From Bin55 sp963664665 (GTDB lineage Bacteria > Pseudomonadota > Gammaproteobacteria > Pseudomonadales > Azotimanducaceae), in the NCBI GenBank assembly GCA_963664665.2, contig CAXXMH010000004.1, positions 62,001 to 126,000 of the forward strand: DNA of 64,000 nt, given 5' to 3'. The notes under the pieces are model-generated. The model was not told where the DNA came from, searched no databases, and saw only the letters and a list, made by a program, of their open reading frames with translations. Shown piece after piece: positions 44,993 through 54,350 of this stretch. The translations under genes were made by a program, and so were the position numbers. The first letter of the stretch is position 1. The number at the start of each line of letters is the position of its first letter.

Positions 44993-45310
44993 TTAAACAA
45001 TAGATTCGGTTTTGGGACTTACATACCTGTTTACAAAACAGGCTGCCTTTTGACGGATCGTCGGAGTCACTAATGTGAACGCTCCTCCTCGTCCAGATGC
45101 CCCTGTCCCAGAGGCTTTCTTAGCGCTTGGTTCTCGCGCCTCATGTTCAATTGTATAGTATTGCAACCCAATTCGTGAGACTATGTAATCAAGTATGTAA
45201 TGCCCTTCGGTTTTCATAGGAGAAGGTTTACCTAATCTATTCCGTACTCCGGTTGTACAAGCGCACTCGGTTTGAGTTAGAGAGCAGCCGGGTCGCCTGT
45301 AATTACTCAT
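44993..45310 (-). CDS. Hypothetical small ORF, uncertain
   Basis: A 105-codon frame starting at an ATG that overlaps the stop of the large metzincin gene by 8 bases. It is basic and Ser/Thr/Gly-rich and shows no motif known to me; the close coupling is the only argument for it. The same 320-base stretch also holds CCTGTTT-ACA-AAACAGG at about 45027-45043, a small hairpin. It could be non-coding trailer sequence. Confidence 0.25.
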   Translation of the reverse strand: MSNYRRPGCSLTQTECACTTGVRNRLGKPSPMKTEGHYILDYIVSRIGLQYYTIEHEAREPSAKKASGTGASGRGGAFTLVTPTIRQKAACFVNRYVSPKTESIV

Positions 45311-48300
45311 CGGGCCACAAAGCTGAAGTATCAACCCGCCTATCTTGCGAGCCATCGAGTTGATCGAGTCGAGATAAATCGGCGTACGCTAACAGGATCA
45401 CTTGGGTGCGAGCGTTTGTACCGTCTCGCTCGATGAGCGTAATCACGATATCTTCAAGATCGTCACCATCTAAGTCACCTATACAGTTGACGCGTATACC
45501 GTCTCTGTCGATGGCGAGCTCGCTGAAGGAAACGTGCCAAACGTCCTCAATGTCCCGCGCGAGGATATTCGCAAGATCTATGGTGCCATCGTGCTCTGTG
45601 TCGAGCATATCCAGCATCGTAGGATCTCGTATGTCGAAAAGGTAGAGTTCGAGCCTATATGTCCTTGGGGAGCCCGGCAAAGCAAGAAATGACGACGCGA
45701 GTGCTTGTACATGATTTTGACTGGCGTCAACTCCGCACACGGATAGGCCGTTGATGCGCGGAAACTGCCATGCGCCGCTATTGTCGATTTCGAATGATGT
45801 AATTACGCCATTAGCAGGACCTTCAGCTCGGTCGTGTGCATCGAGTTCTCGAAGGTCGACAACAAGCGAGCGACTCTGATTGTTTTGCTGGATTAGTGGC
45901 AACAGAAACGTTCTAGTAGTGTCGTCGGTTGAGTCAATTGGCGTTGAAGTCAGGGTACTGGTGGGATTGAATAAATAACCGTCGATCCGAAACGAATTTG
46001 GATGACGATATGAGTTGCTCAGATTGACTTGCTGATCAGTTGCGGAATCGAGGCTGTCCATTGCTGCTAAATCACTCGATGCGACTATGTAAATGCGTGG
46101 CGGGTTGCCAAAACTTGTGTTTACGAGAAACTCATCAGTTCCGTCGCGGTCCAGGTCAGGGAGTCTACTAACCAGAGCAGCACCGGTACCTGAGAAAATC
46201 GAGTCGAATTCGGGGTAAAACGACCATGATCGGGAATCGTCGACAACCGTGTCGAGGAGGACGGTGCCATCGTCCGTTGAAGTACTCGCCGTGATTGCTT
46301 CGTACGGCAGAAGGAATGCAGAACCAACACCTGGTTGCGCAATTCGTCGTGATTCATTGGTGAATGTCCCAATCGTCAACATCACGTCGTTCGTACTTAA
46401 GAAATTCGTGATCAGACTTCCATTCAGACCGAATCCGTGTCGCCGCTCCGAGCTTTTGATTTGGGTGCAGTACTCACTTTGTACACATGTGTGTAAATCT
46501 ATCTGACCGTCAGAATCTCCATCTGCAACATCGAGATCCAGCCACTCACCACCGTACACTAACGTGATCGAACCGGAGAAGTCGTAGGACAAAGGATCGA
46601 AGATCACAATATCTTGGATACCGTCACGATTTAGGTCACCTACTGTCGCGCCACTGTAACGCGCCGCATCAGATTCACCTCTACTGTCTACAAAGCGCCA
46701 ACTTGACGGACCTTGGTGAATCTCCTCGAGGTCTATAGTGCGATCGATAGAGCCATCAAGTTCATCGAGCACAGGTAGGTCTGCACCTGATACCAATAGT
46801 AAAGGTGTGTCAGTCTCGTGAGGAAGCGCGTTTGAGATTTCGAGATCGTCCGTGCCATCTCGGTCAAAATCACCTAATCGGAACGCTTCGCTCTTGAAAT
46901 TCTCGAGTGCTCCTGGACTCGTCGTTCGCCAATCCGATCTCAGACGGTACGAAAAGAAGGTAGTCGATCCAAAGTTGTCGCCGTAACCGTCGCCGTCAAG
47001 GTCTTCCCACTCGAATGGATCTAAGGGAAACTGATCAGAGTTATCACCAACTCCGTCGCCATCCGAATCGAGCCACTCATCGGCGAGTAATGGAAATGCG
47101 TCGTCTTCGTCTAGGTAACCATCGTTGTCGTCATCTGGATCAGCGTTATTTCCGATCCCGTCCTGATCTGTGTCCAGCCATTCGCCAGGATCCAGTGCGA
47201 ATGCGTCGCCGTTATCCCCTACGCCATCTCCATCGCGATCCAAGCTTTCATTTGGGTCGAGGGGAAACACATCGTCTTCGTCCGGCACGGAGTCGTTGTC
47301 ATCATCTAAATCTTCATTGTTTGGCAACCCGTCATTGTCAGTGTCTCGAGGGTATTGATCGTCCTCATTGAGAATCCCGTCGCCGTCGATATCTAAGTCG
47401 TCTCGGTCGCCGATGCCGTCAAAATCAATATCTGAGTACTCGCTGGCATCCAATGGGTACACGTCAATGGTGTTTGCGTGCCAATCGCCGTCGGCGTCGT
47501 ATTGGAATTGGCTTAGATGGGGATACGTGTCAAAGAAATCGGGTAATCCATCCCCATCGTCATCACCGTCGTGAATGTTCGGAATCCCGTCGCCGTCTAT
47601 GTCCGACGCATTGTTATGAAGCATGACTATGTGATCGGACTGGCCATCAGCCTGGTCGAGGAATTCCAACTCTGAGGAGAACACCACGTACATCGTGCTG
47701 TATCTTCCGCGAAGGTCTGCCGAATGTATACTGAATGCAAAATCAGTTCTGTCATCTTCGTCGAGGTCGCCAAGAGATACAACCCCGGTCAATGTCGAGC
47801 GGCCTTTTGGACCAAAAGGAACTCGTAGTTGATAAATCCCGGGATACCGAATACGAACTGGAATGTTTACGACCCCGTTTGAATCCGCGCCAGTCGGGTC
47901 GTCTAGGTAGTCTAGATCGCTTAATTCTGCTGTGATTAACGAACCACGACTGGGTGTTATTAGCAGATTGTGAGAAGCGTCGTTGTCTGGTCGTAATATG
48001 GTGGAACTGGCTGGTCCTTGATCCAACCTGATCGTGTTGAGGCGCCACGTACCGAATTCGTTTTCCGGTTCATCTGGTAGCTCAATCGATCCGTCAGGAG
48101 ATAGGTCGCGGAGGTCGTACAGACGTAAGCCCGCGTTTGTAAAAACGTAATGGTTGCTTCGCCGCCCCCAGACCATCAGGTCGCTTCGATCATCACCATT
48201 GAGATCAGCGAGTGAATTGACACTGAGTCCGAATGCGGCATCGTCAGGATTACTGATGCGAAGTGTCTTCTCAGATGACACGAGATCATCGATTGCCACG

Positions 48301-50798
48301 ATACGATCACCGTCTTTGTCGACTTCAGCGATGTTCTGAAGTTGCTGTGCATTCAGGACGTAGACTCTTCCCGCCCCCCTAATTTCGACAACACCGAGTA
48401 AGATGTCTGTCAATTCCGCGTCGGCCACATCGCCGTGCGTTCTGATCTCACCAGGCACGTCGAAACCGTTCACCTTTACGATGAAACTACCTTCATTGGA
48501 TTCGAAGACGCTTGAAATAGATAACTCCCCGGCTTCGAGATTCGATGAAGTATGACTCAAACCTTGTCGATTTAGGAGATATAGCAGAAAATCACCATTG
48601 TTGTTTGTCTCTCGACCAACAATCGCTATCTCAAACATGCCGTCTTTGTCTAAATCGCTGATTGAAGAGATGCTCTTAATTTCAAACTGTTCGCCGGCGT
48701 GTAGGTTCTCACATCCGACGTGCTCGGTACAGTAAGCAAGATCTATCCGTCGGTCCGATTTCCCGTCTTGTTGGTCGAACATCTCCAGCTGAATTGGGTC
48801 TGTGTTGACCAAGTAAATCGAGTCTCTATCCAGGATAGAGAGTTCGGGGACGCCGCCGGTGTGTAGGGCGAAGACCAGCTGACGACCTAGCCGGGCGTCC
48901 TCGCGGTTGCCTTGTATCACCCAGCTTTCCGGTTCATTGAGGAGATCGTTTAGCTCTTTGCTGCCTGTTGTGCTGCTAGCGGTGTGGCCGGGGTCAATGA
49001 AGTCAGAAAGTGAGAAAAGGTAAACCTTACCCGTGTGTACTGCTGATGCATTGCTGGCACTCGGAGCCGAGACCGCAAGGTCCGCGATGCCATCGCCGTC
49101 AAGATCGTTTACACGAGTCGAATAAAGACCAAACTCATCTTCTCTCTCACTGCTTGAAATGCTGATTAATCTTGGTTGTGTTAACTTGGCGTCGTATGGG
49201 TTCGGGTCTGACAGATTTGGAACCCCATCATTGTCGATGTCGGGGTCCGTGTTATCGCCGACTCCGTCGCCGTCAGTATCCGCCCATTCCAGTGGATCGT
49301 CTGGGAACGCGTCTCGATTGTCCCCAAATCGATCACCGTCGCTATCGGCCCACTCATCGGGGTCGATCGGAAATGCGTCATCTACAGCGCCGACACCGTC
49401 GCCATCGAAATCGAAAGATGGATCAGGTAGCGAAGTACGTGCGAATTGGTATTTGACGATATTTAGTGTGAGTGCTGAGTTTGCGCTTCCGGCTGAATTA
49501 ATCTCGGTGTGTGGCACACCACATGGTTTGCCAGAACAATCCAGCTCAGGGTCTGAAAATACATCAACTCCAACGGCTTGAAAGAAAATCTCGGCGTATG
49601 ACATGACGGTGCCGAATTCACCATGGACCGCATGACCACGCGACCAAACGAAAGCTCCGGTAGACAGCTGTTCGTACGAGTGACCTAATCCCATCAAATG
49701 TCCAATTTCATGTGCGGTCGTGTCGATTGAGCAGCTAGAAGGATCGAGAAACAGTTCGGTGTAAGGAAATCGTTCGTTTGGGTGTAGGAATCCTCTATCG
49801 TCGCGTGCGCCAATAGTTATCGCAAATCCACATAAGCCGGTGTCTCGCGTTCGGTATACCAGCACTATGTCCGCGTCGTATTCCTCCAATAATTCAAGGT
49901 AACGGGATTCCTCCAACGATTCACCTTCAGAGATTTCAGGAACCTCGGACGAATCCAGGATTCCAACCGCTCGAAACTGGACAGGGCTTTTACTGCGTTC
50001 GTATATATCGTTGGTGACGCCGAGAACGTGAGCGATAAAGGATTTCGGACTCGTGTTGTAGTGTTCGAATGAGAATTCCTCATGTAGGAACAGAATGTCG
50101 ATCACGGGATCGGGTGGATAACTATTTGGGTCATTAGGATCAGTACCCTCGAGACGTTCGTTGATGTCGTCTATGCCGTCGTCGTCCGAGTCGATTAGAT
50201 AGTTGGCATCTCTTAAGCTCAATGTGGATATGGGTGCGGACCACTCGCCTTCAAACCAGATTGAGTCCAGTCGCGGATTTCCACCTACTATTTCATTTTC
50301 GTGCAGTAGCACCTCAAAGTAATAAGCCCCTTCAGGAATCGCGCCTAAGTCAATTTCGAAGAACCGTGAATCAATGGTTGAATGTGGTTCTACATTGACG
50401 TTCAACGCAACTGTGTCGACAAACGCAGTGTAGTCGACGATCTGACTAGTACTGGAAAGCCGTGTACCGGCGATAGCGAGAGTCGCGTAGAGTTCGTCGA
50501 CTACATCATCCGTGTTATTGATGACTCCGAATGCAAGCTCAGCTTTTTCACCGTCGCTGCTCGTGAGTGTGCACGGACACGAAATGTTGACGTGGGTCCG
50601 CTCAAACTGTGAAAACGCCGGTTCGGCGACAAGTGATAGGAGTAGTGGGATGAGCGCACGAAGTACAACAACTACACGGTTGTTGTTACTTCGCGGAGAC
50701 GATCTGCGGTCGTCGTGAATTGCACGATCGGATTTACAGGATACGATACTTAAAAACGTATGGTCTATTTGGGTAGCCACTGCTGACCGATCCCACAT
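45303..50798 (-). CDS. Giant secreted metzincin-like metalloprotease with thrombospondin type 3 and FG-GAP repeats
   Basis: An 1831-residue protein. A hydrophobic export segment VVVVLRALIPLLLSLVAEPAFSQ lies at about 42-64 after an unusually long basic N-region; no alternative start codon lies closer, so the ATG at 50798 stands. Near residues 362-372 is the zinc site HEIGHLMGLGH, followed by the Met-turn FGTVMSYAE, the metzincin pattern. Two arrays of Ca-binding DxDxDG repeats (thrombospondin type 3; about 460-540 and 1063-1275) are separated by FG-GAP/integrin-type beta-propeller repeats (VNDLDGDGIADLAVS, GDLNRDGIQDIVIF, GDLDGDDLEDIVIT). It is probably calcium-stabilised and exported. No C-terminal sorting signal is recognisable. 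The upstream gene 50801 ends 2 bases away. Confidence 0.88.
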   Translation of the reverse strand: MWDRSAVATQIDHTFLSIVSCKSDRAIHDDRRSSPRSNNNRVVVVLRALIPLLLSLVAEPAFSQFERTHVNISCPCTLTSSDGEKAELAFGVINNTDDVVDELYATLAIAGTRLSSTSQIVDYTAFVDTVALNVNVEPHSTIDSRFFEIDLGAIPEGAYYFEVLLHENEIVGGNPRLDSIWFEGEWSAPISTLSLRDANYLIDSDDDGIDDINERLEGTDPNDPNSYPPDPVIDILFLHEEFSFEHYNTSPKSFIAHVLGVTNDIYERSKSPVQFRAVGILDSSEVPEISEGESLEESRYLELLEEYDADIVLVYRTRDTGLCGFAITIGARDDRGFLHPNERFPYTELFLDPSSCSIDTTAHEIGHLMGLGHSYEQLSTGAFVWSRGHAVHGEFGTVMSYAEIFFQAVGVDVFSDPELDCSGKPCGVPHTEINSAGSANSALTLNIVKYQFARTSLPDPSFDFDGDGVGAVDDAFPIDPDEWADSDGDRFGDNRDAFPDDPLEWADTDGDGVGDNTDPDIDNDGVPNLSDPNPYDAKLTQPRLISISSSEREDEFGLYSTRVNDLDGDGIADLAVSAPSASNASAVHTGKVYLFSLSDFIDPGHTASSTTGSKELNDLLNEPESWVIQGNREDARLGRQLVFALHTGGVPELSILDRDSIYLVNTDPIQLEMFDQQDGKSDRRIDLAYCTEHVGCENLHAGEQFEIKSISSISDLDKDGMFEIAIVGRETNNNGDFLLYLLNRQGLSHTSSNLEAGELSISSVFESNEGSFIVKVNGFDVPGEIRTHGDVADAELTDILLGVVEIRGAGRVYVLNAQQLQNIAEVDKDGDRIVAIDDLVSSEKTLRISNPDDAAFGLSVNSLADLNGDDRSDLMVWGRRSNHYVFTNAGLRLYDLRDLSPDGSIELPDEPENEFGTWRLNTIRLDQGPASSTILRPDNDASHNLLITPSRGSLITAELSDLDYLDDPTGADSNGVVNIPVRIRYPGIYQLRVPFGPKGRSTLTGVVSLGDLDEDDRTDFAFSIHSADLRGRYSTMYVVFSSELEFLDQADGQSDHIVMLHNNASDIDGDGIPNIHDGDDDGDGLPDFFDTYPHLSQFQYDADGDWHANTIDVYPLDASEYSDIDFDGIGDRDDLDIDGDGILNEDDQYPRDTDNDGLPNNEDLDDDNDSVPDEDDVFPLDPNESLDRDGDGVGDNGDAFALDPGEWLDTDQDGIGNNADPDDDNDGYLDEDDAFPLLADEWLDSDGDGVGDNSDQFPLDPFEWEDLDGDGYGDNFGSTTFFSYRLRSDWRTTSPGALENFKSEAFRLGDFDRDGTDDLEISNALPHETDTPLLLVSGADLPVLDELDGSIDRTIDLEEIHQGPSSWRFVDSRGESDAARYSGATVGDLNRDGIQDIVIFDPLSYDFSGSITLVYGGEWLDLDVADGDSDGQIDLHTCVQSEYCTQIKSSERRHGFGLNGSLITNFLSTNDVMLTIGTFTNESRRIAQPGVGSAFLLPYEAITASTSTDDGTVLLDTVVDDSRSWSFYPEFDSIFSGTGAALVSRLPDLDRDGTDEFLVNTSFGNPPRIYIVASSDLAAMDSLDSATDQQVNLSNSYRHPNSFRIDGYLFNPTSTLTSTPIDSTDDTTRTFLLPLIQQNNQSRSLVVDLRELDAHDRAEGPANGVITSFEIDNSGAWQFPRINGLSVCGVDASQNHVQALASSFLALPGSPRTYRLELYLFDIRDPTMLDMLDTEHDGTIDLANILARDIEDVWHVSFSELAIDRDGIRVNCIGDLDGDDLEDIVITLIERDGTNARTQVILLAYADLSRLDQLDGSQDRRVDTSALWPDE
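46975..47610 (-). repeat. Thrombospondin type 3 repeat array 2 (coding)
   Basis: Tandem degenerate codons for DxDGDGVGDNxDxFPLDPxEWxD units, the larger of two arrays in the metzincin gene. Each unit is a calcium-binding loop. The DNA repeats are diverged, so they are protein-level repeats, not recent duplications. Confidence 0.8.
49190..49420 (-). repeat. Thrombospondin type 3 repeat array 1 (coding)
   Basis: Smaller array of DSDGDRFGDNRDAFPDDPLEW-type calcium-binding units, immediately after the metalloprotease domain and before the first FG-GAP blade. Confidence 0.8.
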
Positions 50799-50800
50799 TT

Positions 50801-51460
50801 TTATTCGTTACGCCTTGGAACGTATTCAGCTTCTGCATAACGGTCGTAGGATTCATTTAGTACGTCGGATTCGGAATAGTCTTGGGATCGACGCAGTTCG
50901 GTACTTGAAACCAACCAGCCGATGCGACCGTCGCCAGTTAATTCCCAGCTACCTTGATTCGTCGAGACATATGCCAAGGTTTGTTCCTCGCCGAATGTGA
51001 GAATGAAGCGGTTGAGGTCTTGTTCACCTGTCGCGGGTGAAGCACGTATCGTCGTCGATTCCAACCCATTGGGGGTGATCTGGTCTACGACGGCGTTGTA
51101 TGTTTTATTGATATGTGGTATGTGGATTTCTATTGGCGTACTTAACAACCACTGGCTAAAACGGTCGTTTAGATCTACGAATCGAGCGTGCTCGGGCACA
51201 TGAGCCCATTTCGATGTAGGAAGACTGTTATCTAATGTGATTTCCGTCCACGCGATTTGCTGTTTCCGTTGAGGGAATTTGGCTTGATTTGCTTCGGTTT
51301 GGATTGCATCGATGGACTCATTGCTTTGAGATGCACGATCTTCTGCAATCGACGAATGGTAGATAGGTGCTGGCGTCGTGAAATAGAAATACGCAGTGAC
51401 TATTAGCGCCATTGCGACGAATCCTGCAAGGGCTGTATATCGTCGTGCTTTCGAACTCAA
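50801..51460 (-). CDS. Membrane-anchored protein, possible separate propeptide/chaperone of the metzincin
   Basis: A 219-residue protein with one N-terminal membrane helix (ALAGFVAMALIVTAYFYF, about 9-27) and a periplasmic domain. The core VVDQITPNGLESTTIRAS...FILTFGEEQTLAYVSTNQGSWELTGDGRIGWLV resembles the N-terminal propeptide-like region of gammaproteobacterial reprolysin-type proteases, where a beta-rich domain measures G-x-Y/W-E-L and GWL motifs. It ends 2 bases before the metzincin start, so the two are translationally coupled. The prodomain reading is from memory of the family pattern and is not proven; otherwise function is unknown. Confidence 0.7.
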   Translation of the reverse strand: MSSKARRYTALAGFVAMALIVTAYFYFTTPAPIYHSSIAEDRASQSNESIDAIQTEANQAKFPQRKQQIAWTEITLDNSLPTSKWAHVPEHARFVDLNDRFSQWLLSTPIEIHIPHINKTYNAVVDQITPNGLESTTIRASPATGEQDLNRFILTFGEEQTLAYVSTNQGSWELTGDGRIGWLVSSTELRRSQDYSESDVLNESYDRYAEAEYVPRRNE

Positions 51461-51797
51461 TGCGTTCTCCGTTAGTAGAGTGAGTCGCTCTTATCGGCCC
51501 ACGTTCCAACCAATTACAGTTGTCCTATTCCTTGGGTACGTCGAGCTTCTCTACCGTGTATTTTGACAGTTCGTATGTCTGCGTGTTCGACGGGAACCGA
51601 GATTGCAATCTGCTTATAGCGATAACCCAGCTACCTTAAACAGAGCGTCGGAGTTTAGTAAAGACCCTGAAGGCTAGCGCGTGAAGCGAACAAGTCTATA
51701 TCAATACGGTATGGCGCCAGGCTGCCGAATAGACGCGACTTAAACTATTTAGAAGGACTGCGAATATAGATTCAACCAGTCCGTCAGCCCAGGCATA
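51461..51797. other. Intergenic region with no recognised feature
   Basis: About 340 bases between the start of the 51460 gene and the stop of the MaoC gene. It presumably holds the promoter of the protease pair. I see no open frame of note, no tRNA and no clear terminator. Confidence 0.6.
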
Positions 51798-52634
51798 TTA
51801 ATTGACGGTACAGGTACCTTGGTCGAGAACAACATCACCGTTCTGATTAGTCGTTCTGAACACCACATCACCGCCGTCCTTCCACATTGAGACGGTCAAT
51901 TCGTCGCCTGGAATTACAGGTCGGGAGAACCGACCGGACATAGAGCGGAAGCGCGAAGGATCACCGTCGCAGAGCGCTTGCAATAACGCTCGCCCGGTGA
52001 AACCGTACGTACAAAGACCATGGAGAATAGGCTTGTCAAAACCGCCCATGGCGGCAAATTTGGGGTCCGAGTGCAACGGATTGCGATCTCCAGACAGACG
52101 ATACGTTAAGGCTTGATCGTCTCGGGTCTTTAAAGTTACAGAGTGCGTAGGTTCAGAGTCGGGATACGCGACCTTGAGACTCGGACCGCGATCCCCGCCC
52201 CAGCCGCCTTCGCCGCGCAAGAACAGCTGTGAGACCGTTTTAAGGAGCGGTTTGCCGGTCGCTTTATCAACACTTGTAGAGGTCGTCTCGACAACTGCGG
52301 CACTACCCTTGTCCCAGATTCCGGAGATACTGCCGGAACTCTCGATTTCACCGTCTGGTGGAATCTCATCGAATAGCTCGATTCCCATATAGCCGTGGAC
52401 CATCAGAGCTCGATTGAAATCACCAATCTTCTGCATCGGAGCACCACCGCCACCAATAATGACTGCAAAAGTTGGAAGCACTCGCTGTGGTACTTGAGCC
52501 GTGTTTTCGGTAGTGAATTGCAGTTCGTCGGTTCCCGCTCCGACGCCAACGGCGTATAGGAGGGCGTCAGTAGAATTCCAGCGACGCGAAACGGGACCGC
52601 CAGTTTCGCCAACAGCATCTGGGTTAATAGAAAT
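51798..52634 (-). CDS. MaoC-like acyl-CoA dehydratase, probably with a non-canonical start
   Basis: A double-hotdog hydratase. The C-terminal half has the MaoC signature YRLSGDRNPLHSDPKFAAMGGFDKPILHGLC (Asp/His catalytic pair in the D-R-N-P-L-H segment). The first canonical start, GTG at 52481, would give 227 residues and cut the N-terminal hotdog. Upstream in frame, codons for INPDAVGETGGPVSRRWNS and DALLYAVGVGAGTDEL match family N-termini, and the frame is open to a stop at 52668-52670 without ATG, GTG or TTG. An ATT at 52634 (ISINPDAV) is the likeliest start. The gene is divergent from the thiolase-fold gene at 52706 with a shared 70-base promoter region. It hydrates or dehydrates an enoyl-CoA. 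Confidence 0.85.
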   Translation of the reverse strand: MSINPDAVGETGGPVSRRWNSTDALLYAVGVGAGTDELQFTTENTAQVPQRVLPTFAVIIGGGGAPMQKIGDFNRALMVHGYMGIELFDEIPPDGEIESSGSISGIWDKGSAAVVETTSTSVDKATGKPLLKTVSQLFLRGEGGWGGDRGPSLKVAYPDSEPTHSVTLKTRDDQALTYRLSGDRNPLHSDPKFAAMGGFDKPILHGLCTYGFTGRALLQALCDGDPSRFRSMSGRFSRPVIPGDELTVSMWKDGGDVVFRTTNQNGDVVLDQGTCTVN

Positions 52635-52705
52635 CGTCTTGTACCGGGTGTAGAGTTTGGCGAAATTTTATCTTTGAACTAGCGCAGTCCCATATACCTG
52701 GGGTA

Positions 52706-53890
52706 ATGTCCATGAGTCGTACCATCCGCGGCAAAGTTGCGGTCGTCGGTTTAGGCGAAACACAGTACTACAAACGCGGTCAATCGCCCGATGCTGAGTT
52801 CAAACTGGCATTGAAAGCGATTATCGCGGCATGTCGAGATGCGAGAATATCGCCTAAGAAGGTCGATGGTTTCGCATCTTTCTCTAATGATCGAAGTGAT
52901 CCGTCAAGACTTGCGGCAGCACTTGGATGCGATGATTTGCGCTTCGCGAACATGCAGTGGGGTGGCGGTGGTGGCGGCGGTTCTGGTGCCATCGCGAACG
53001 CAGCGGCCGCTATCGCGACAGGCATGGCCGAGTGCGTGATCGTGTTTCGGGCGCTTGCACAAGGGCAGTTTGGTCGCTTTGGTCAAGGACCTCGAAGCAA
53101 CACGACTTCTGGAGCGGGCGCATACACAGTACCGTACGGATTGATGTCGCCGGCGCAGTCATTTGCGATGAAGGTCAATCGCTTTATGCACGACCACGGC
53201 GTGGAGCAGGAAGCGCTTCGAGCCATTTCACTGGCTTCATACCACCATGCGCAGAACAACCCACGAGCCGTTATGCACGGTCGCCCGCTTGACGAGGCTA
53301 AATATGACGCCTCACGATGGATCGTTGAGCCGTTCCATCTGTTCGATTGCTGTCTTGAGAACGATGGCGCAGCGGCTATGTTGCTGGTCCCGGCGGAACG
53401 CGCAAAGGATTTCCCACATAAGCCGACCTACGTACTAAGCGCGCTTTCAGGCTCGCATTACCGAGCGGGCGCGTCTGCACACAACACGCCCGACTACGCC
53501 ACTTCCACATTTAAGACCACGGTTCCAAGACTATATGACATGGCAGAACTTGGACCGAAAGACGTCCAGGTAGCGCAGGTATACGAGAACTTCACTGGTG
53601 GTGTTCTGATGAGCATTGTCGAACACGGTATTTGTGAGCCTGATGGATGTAACGAGTTCTTTAAGAAGGAAAATCTGATCGCACCTGATGGCAAACTCCC
53701 GACCAATACGAGTGGCGGCAACCTTGCGGAGTGTTACATGCACGGACTGGGTTTGAATATCGAAGCAGTCCGACAGTTGCGAGGTGAGTCCACAAATCAA
53801 GTGAGCGACGTCGATGTATCGCTCGTCGCATCAGGTCCGATGGTAACGCCGGTGAGTTCTTCTATCTTCGGATCGGAGGCCACGCTGTGA
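52706..53890 (+). CDS. Thiolase-fold protein without active-site cysteine (Ltp2-type retro-aldolase or SCP2-like)
   Basis: A 394-residue thiolase-superfamily protein. At the position of the first thiolase cysteine there is a Gly run (QWGGGGGGGSGA, about 85-94), so it cannot be a normal acetyltransferase. The VYENFTGGVLMSIVEHG and NTSGGNLAECYMHGLGLN segments are typical of lipid-transfer-protein-like thiolases that pair with DUF35 proteins. In steroid side-chain degradation Ltp2 with the ChsH2 DUF35 domain cleaves a 3-hydroxyacyl-CoA by retro-aldol reaction after MaoC-type hydration. The overlapping DUF35 gene and the divergent MaoC gene reproduce this set. Substrate is unknown. Confidence 0.88.
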   Translation: MSMSRTIRGKVAVVGLGETQYYKRGQSPDAEFKLALKAIIAACRDARISPKKVDGFASFSNDRSDPSRLAAALGCDDLRFANMQWGGGGGGGSGAIANAAAAIATGMAECVIVFRALAQGQFGRFGQGPRSNTTSGAGAYTVPYGLMSPAQSFAMKVNRFMHDHGVEQEALRAISLASYHHAQNNPRAVMHGRPLDEAKYDASRWIVEPFHLFDCCLENDGAAAMLLVPAERAKDFPHKPTYVLSALSGSHYRAGASAHNTPDYATSTFKTTVPRLYDMAELGPKDVQVAQVYENFTGGVLMSIVEHGICEPDGCNEFFKKENLIAPDGKLPTNTSGGNLAECYMHGLGLNIEAVRQLRGESTNQVSDVDVSLVASGPMVTPVSSSIFGSEATL

Positions 53891-54324
53891 GTTATCTGAA
53901 TCCAGGATTGCCTATTCCTGTTGCATCGCCCGACGGCCTAGACGCACCTTATTGGGAAGCGGCAGCAAACGACGTATTGAAGCTGCAGGTTTGTAACGAT
54001 TGCGGTCACTATCAGTGGGGACCTGAGTGGGTGTGCCACCAATGCCACAGCGAAAACCTCTCATTTGAGCCAATTGAACCGCGAGGCAGAATCTATAGCT
54101 ACGAACGTGTGTGGCACCCGGTACATCCAGCCTTAAACGAACAAGGTCCCTATCTCATCGTTCTCGTTGAGTTTCCAGATCACAGCAACGCCCGTATGGT
54201 GGGTAATTTGCTTGGTGATCCTGAGCAAGAGGTTGTGATCGGCTCAGAAGTTGAAGCGGTGTTTGAGCATCACACTGATGACGAGCCACCATTTACGCTG
54301 GTCCAGTGGCAGGTTGCACGTTAA
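53887..54324 (+). CDS. DUF35 zinc-ribbon/OB-fold protein, partner of the thiolase-fold enzyme
   Basis: A 145-residue protein. The N-terminal rubredoxin-like zinc ribbon has C-x2-C...C-x2-C (CNDCGHYQWGPEWVCHQC, residues about 36-53) followed by the OB fold (GRIYSYERVWHP to FTLVQW). DUF35 proteins bind CoA-thioester enzymes and are needed for activity of Ltp2-type thiolase-fold partners. GTG start overlaps the stop of the upstream gene by 4 bases, so a 1:1 complex is likely. Confidence 0.92.
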   Translation: MSYLNPGLPIPVASPDGLDAPYWEAAANDVLKLQVCNDCGHYQWGPEWVCHQCHSENLSFEPIEPRGRIYSYERVWHPVHPALNEQGPYLIVLVEFPDHSNARMVGNLLGDPEQEVVIGSEVEAVFEHHTDDEPPFTLVQWQVAR

Positions 54325-54350
54325 GCGATCGTATTTCTGAGGAGAACGAG

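Noticed and set aside
49159..49581. Plus-strand Ser/Pro-rich frame of 140 codons
   Set aside because: It is the antisense reading of the Asp/Gly-rich TSP3 array, which produces Ser/Pro runs on the other strand.
52706..53890. Acetyl-CoA acetyltransferase
   Set aside because: The nucleophilic cysteine position is a glycine run, and DUF35 pairing fits non-thiolytic thiolase-fold enzymes.
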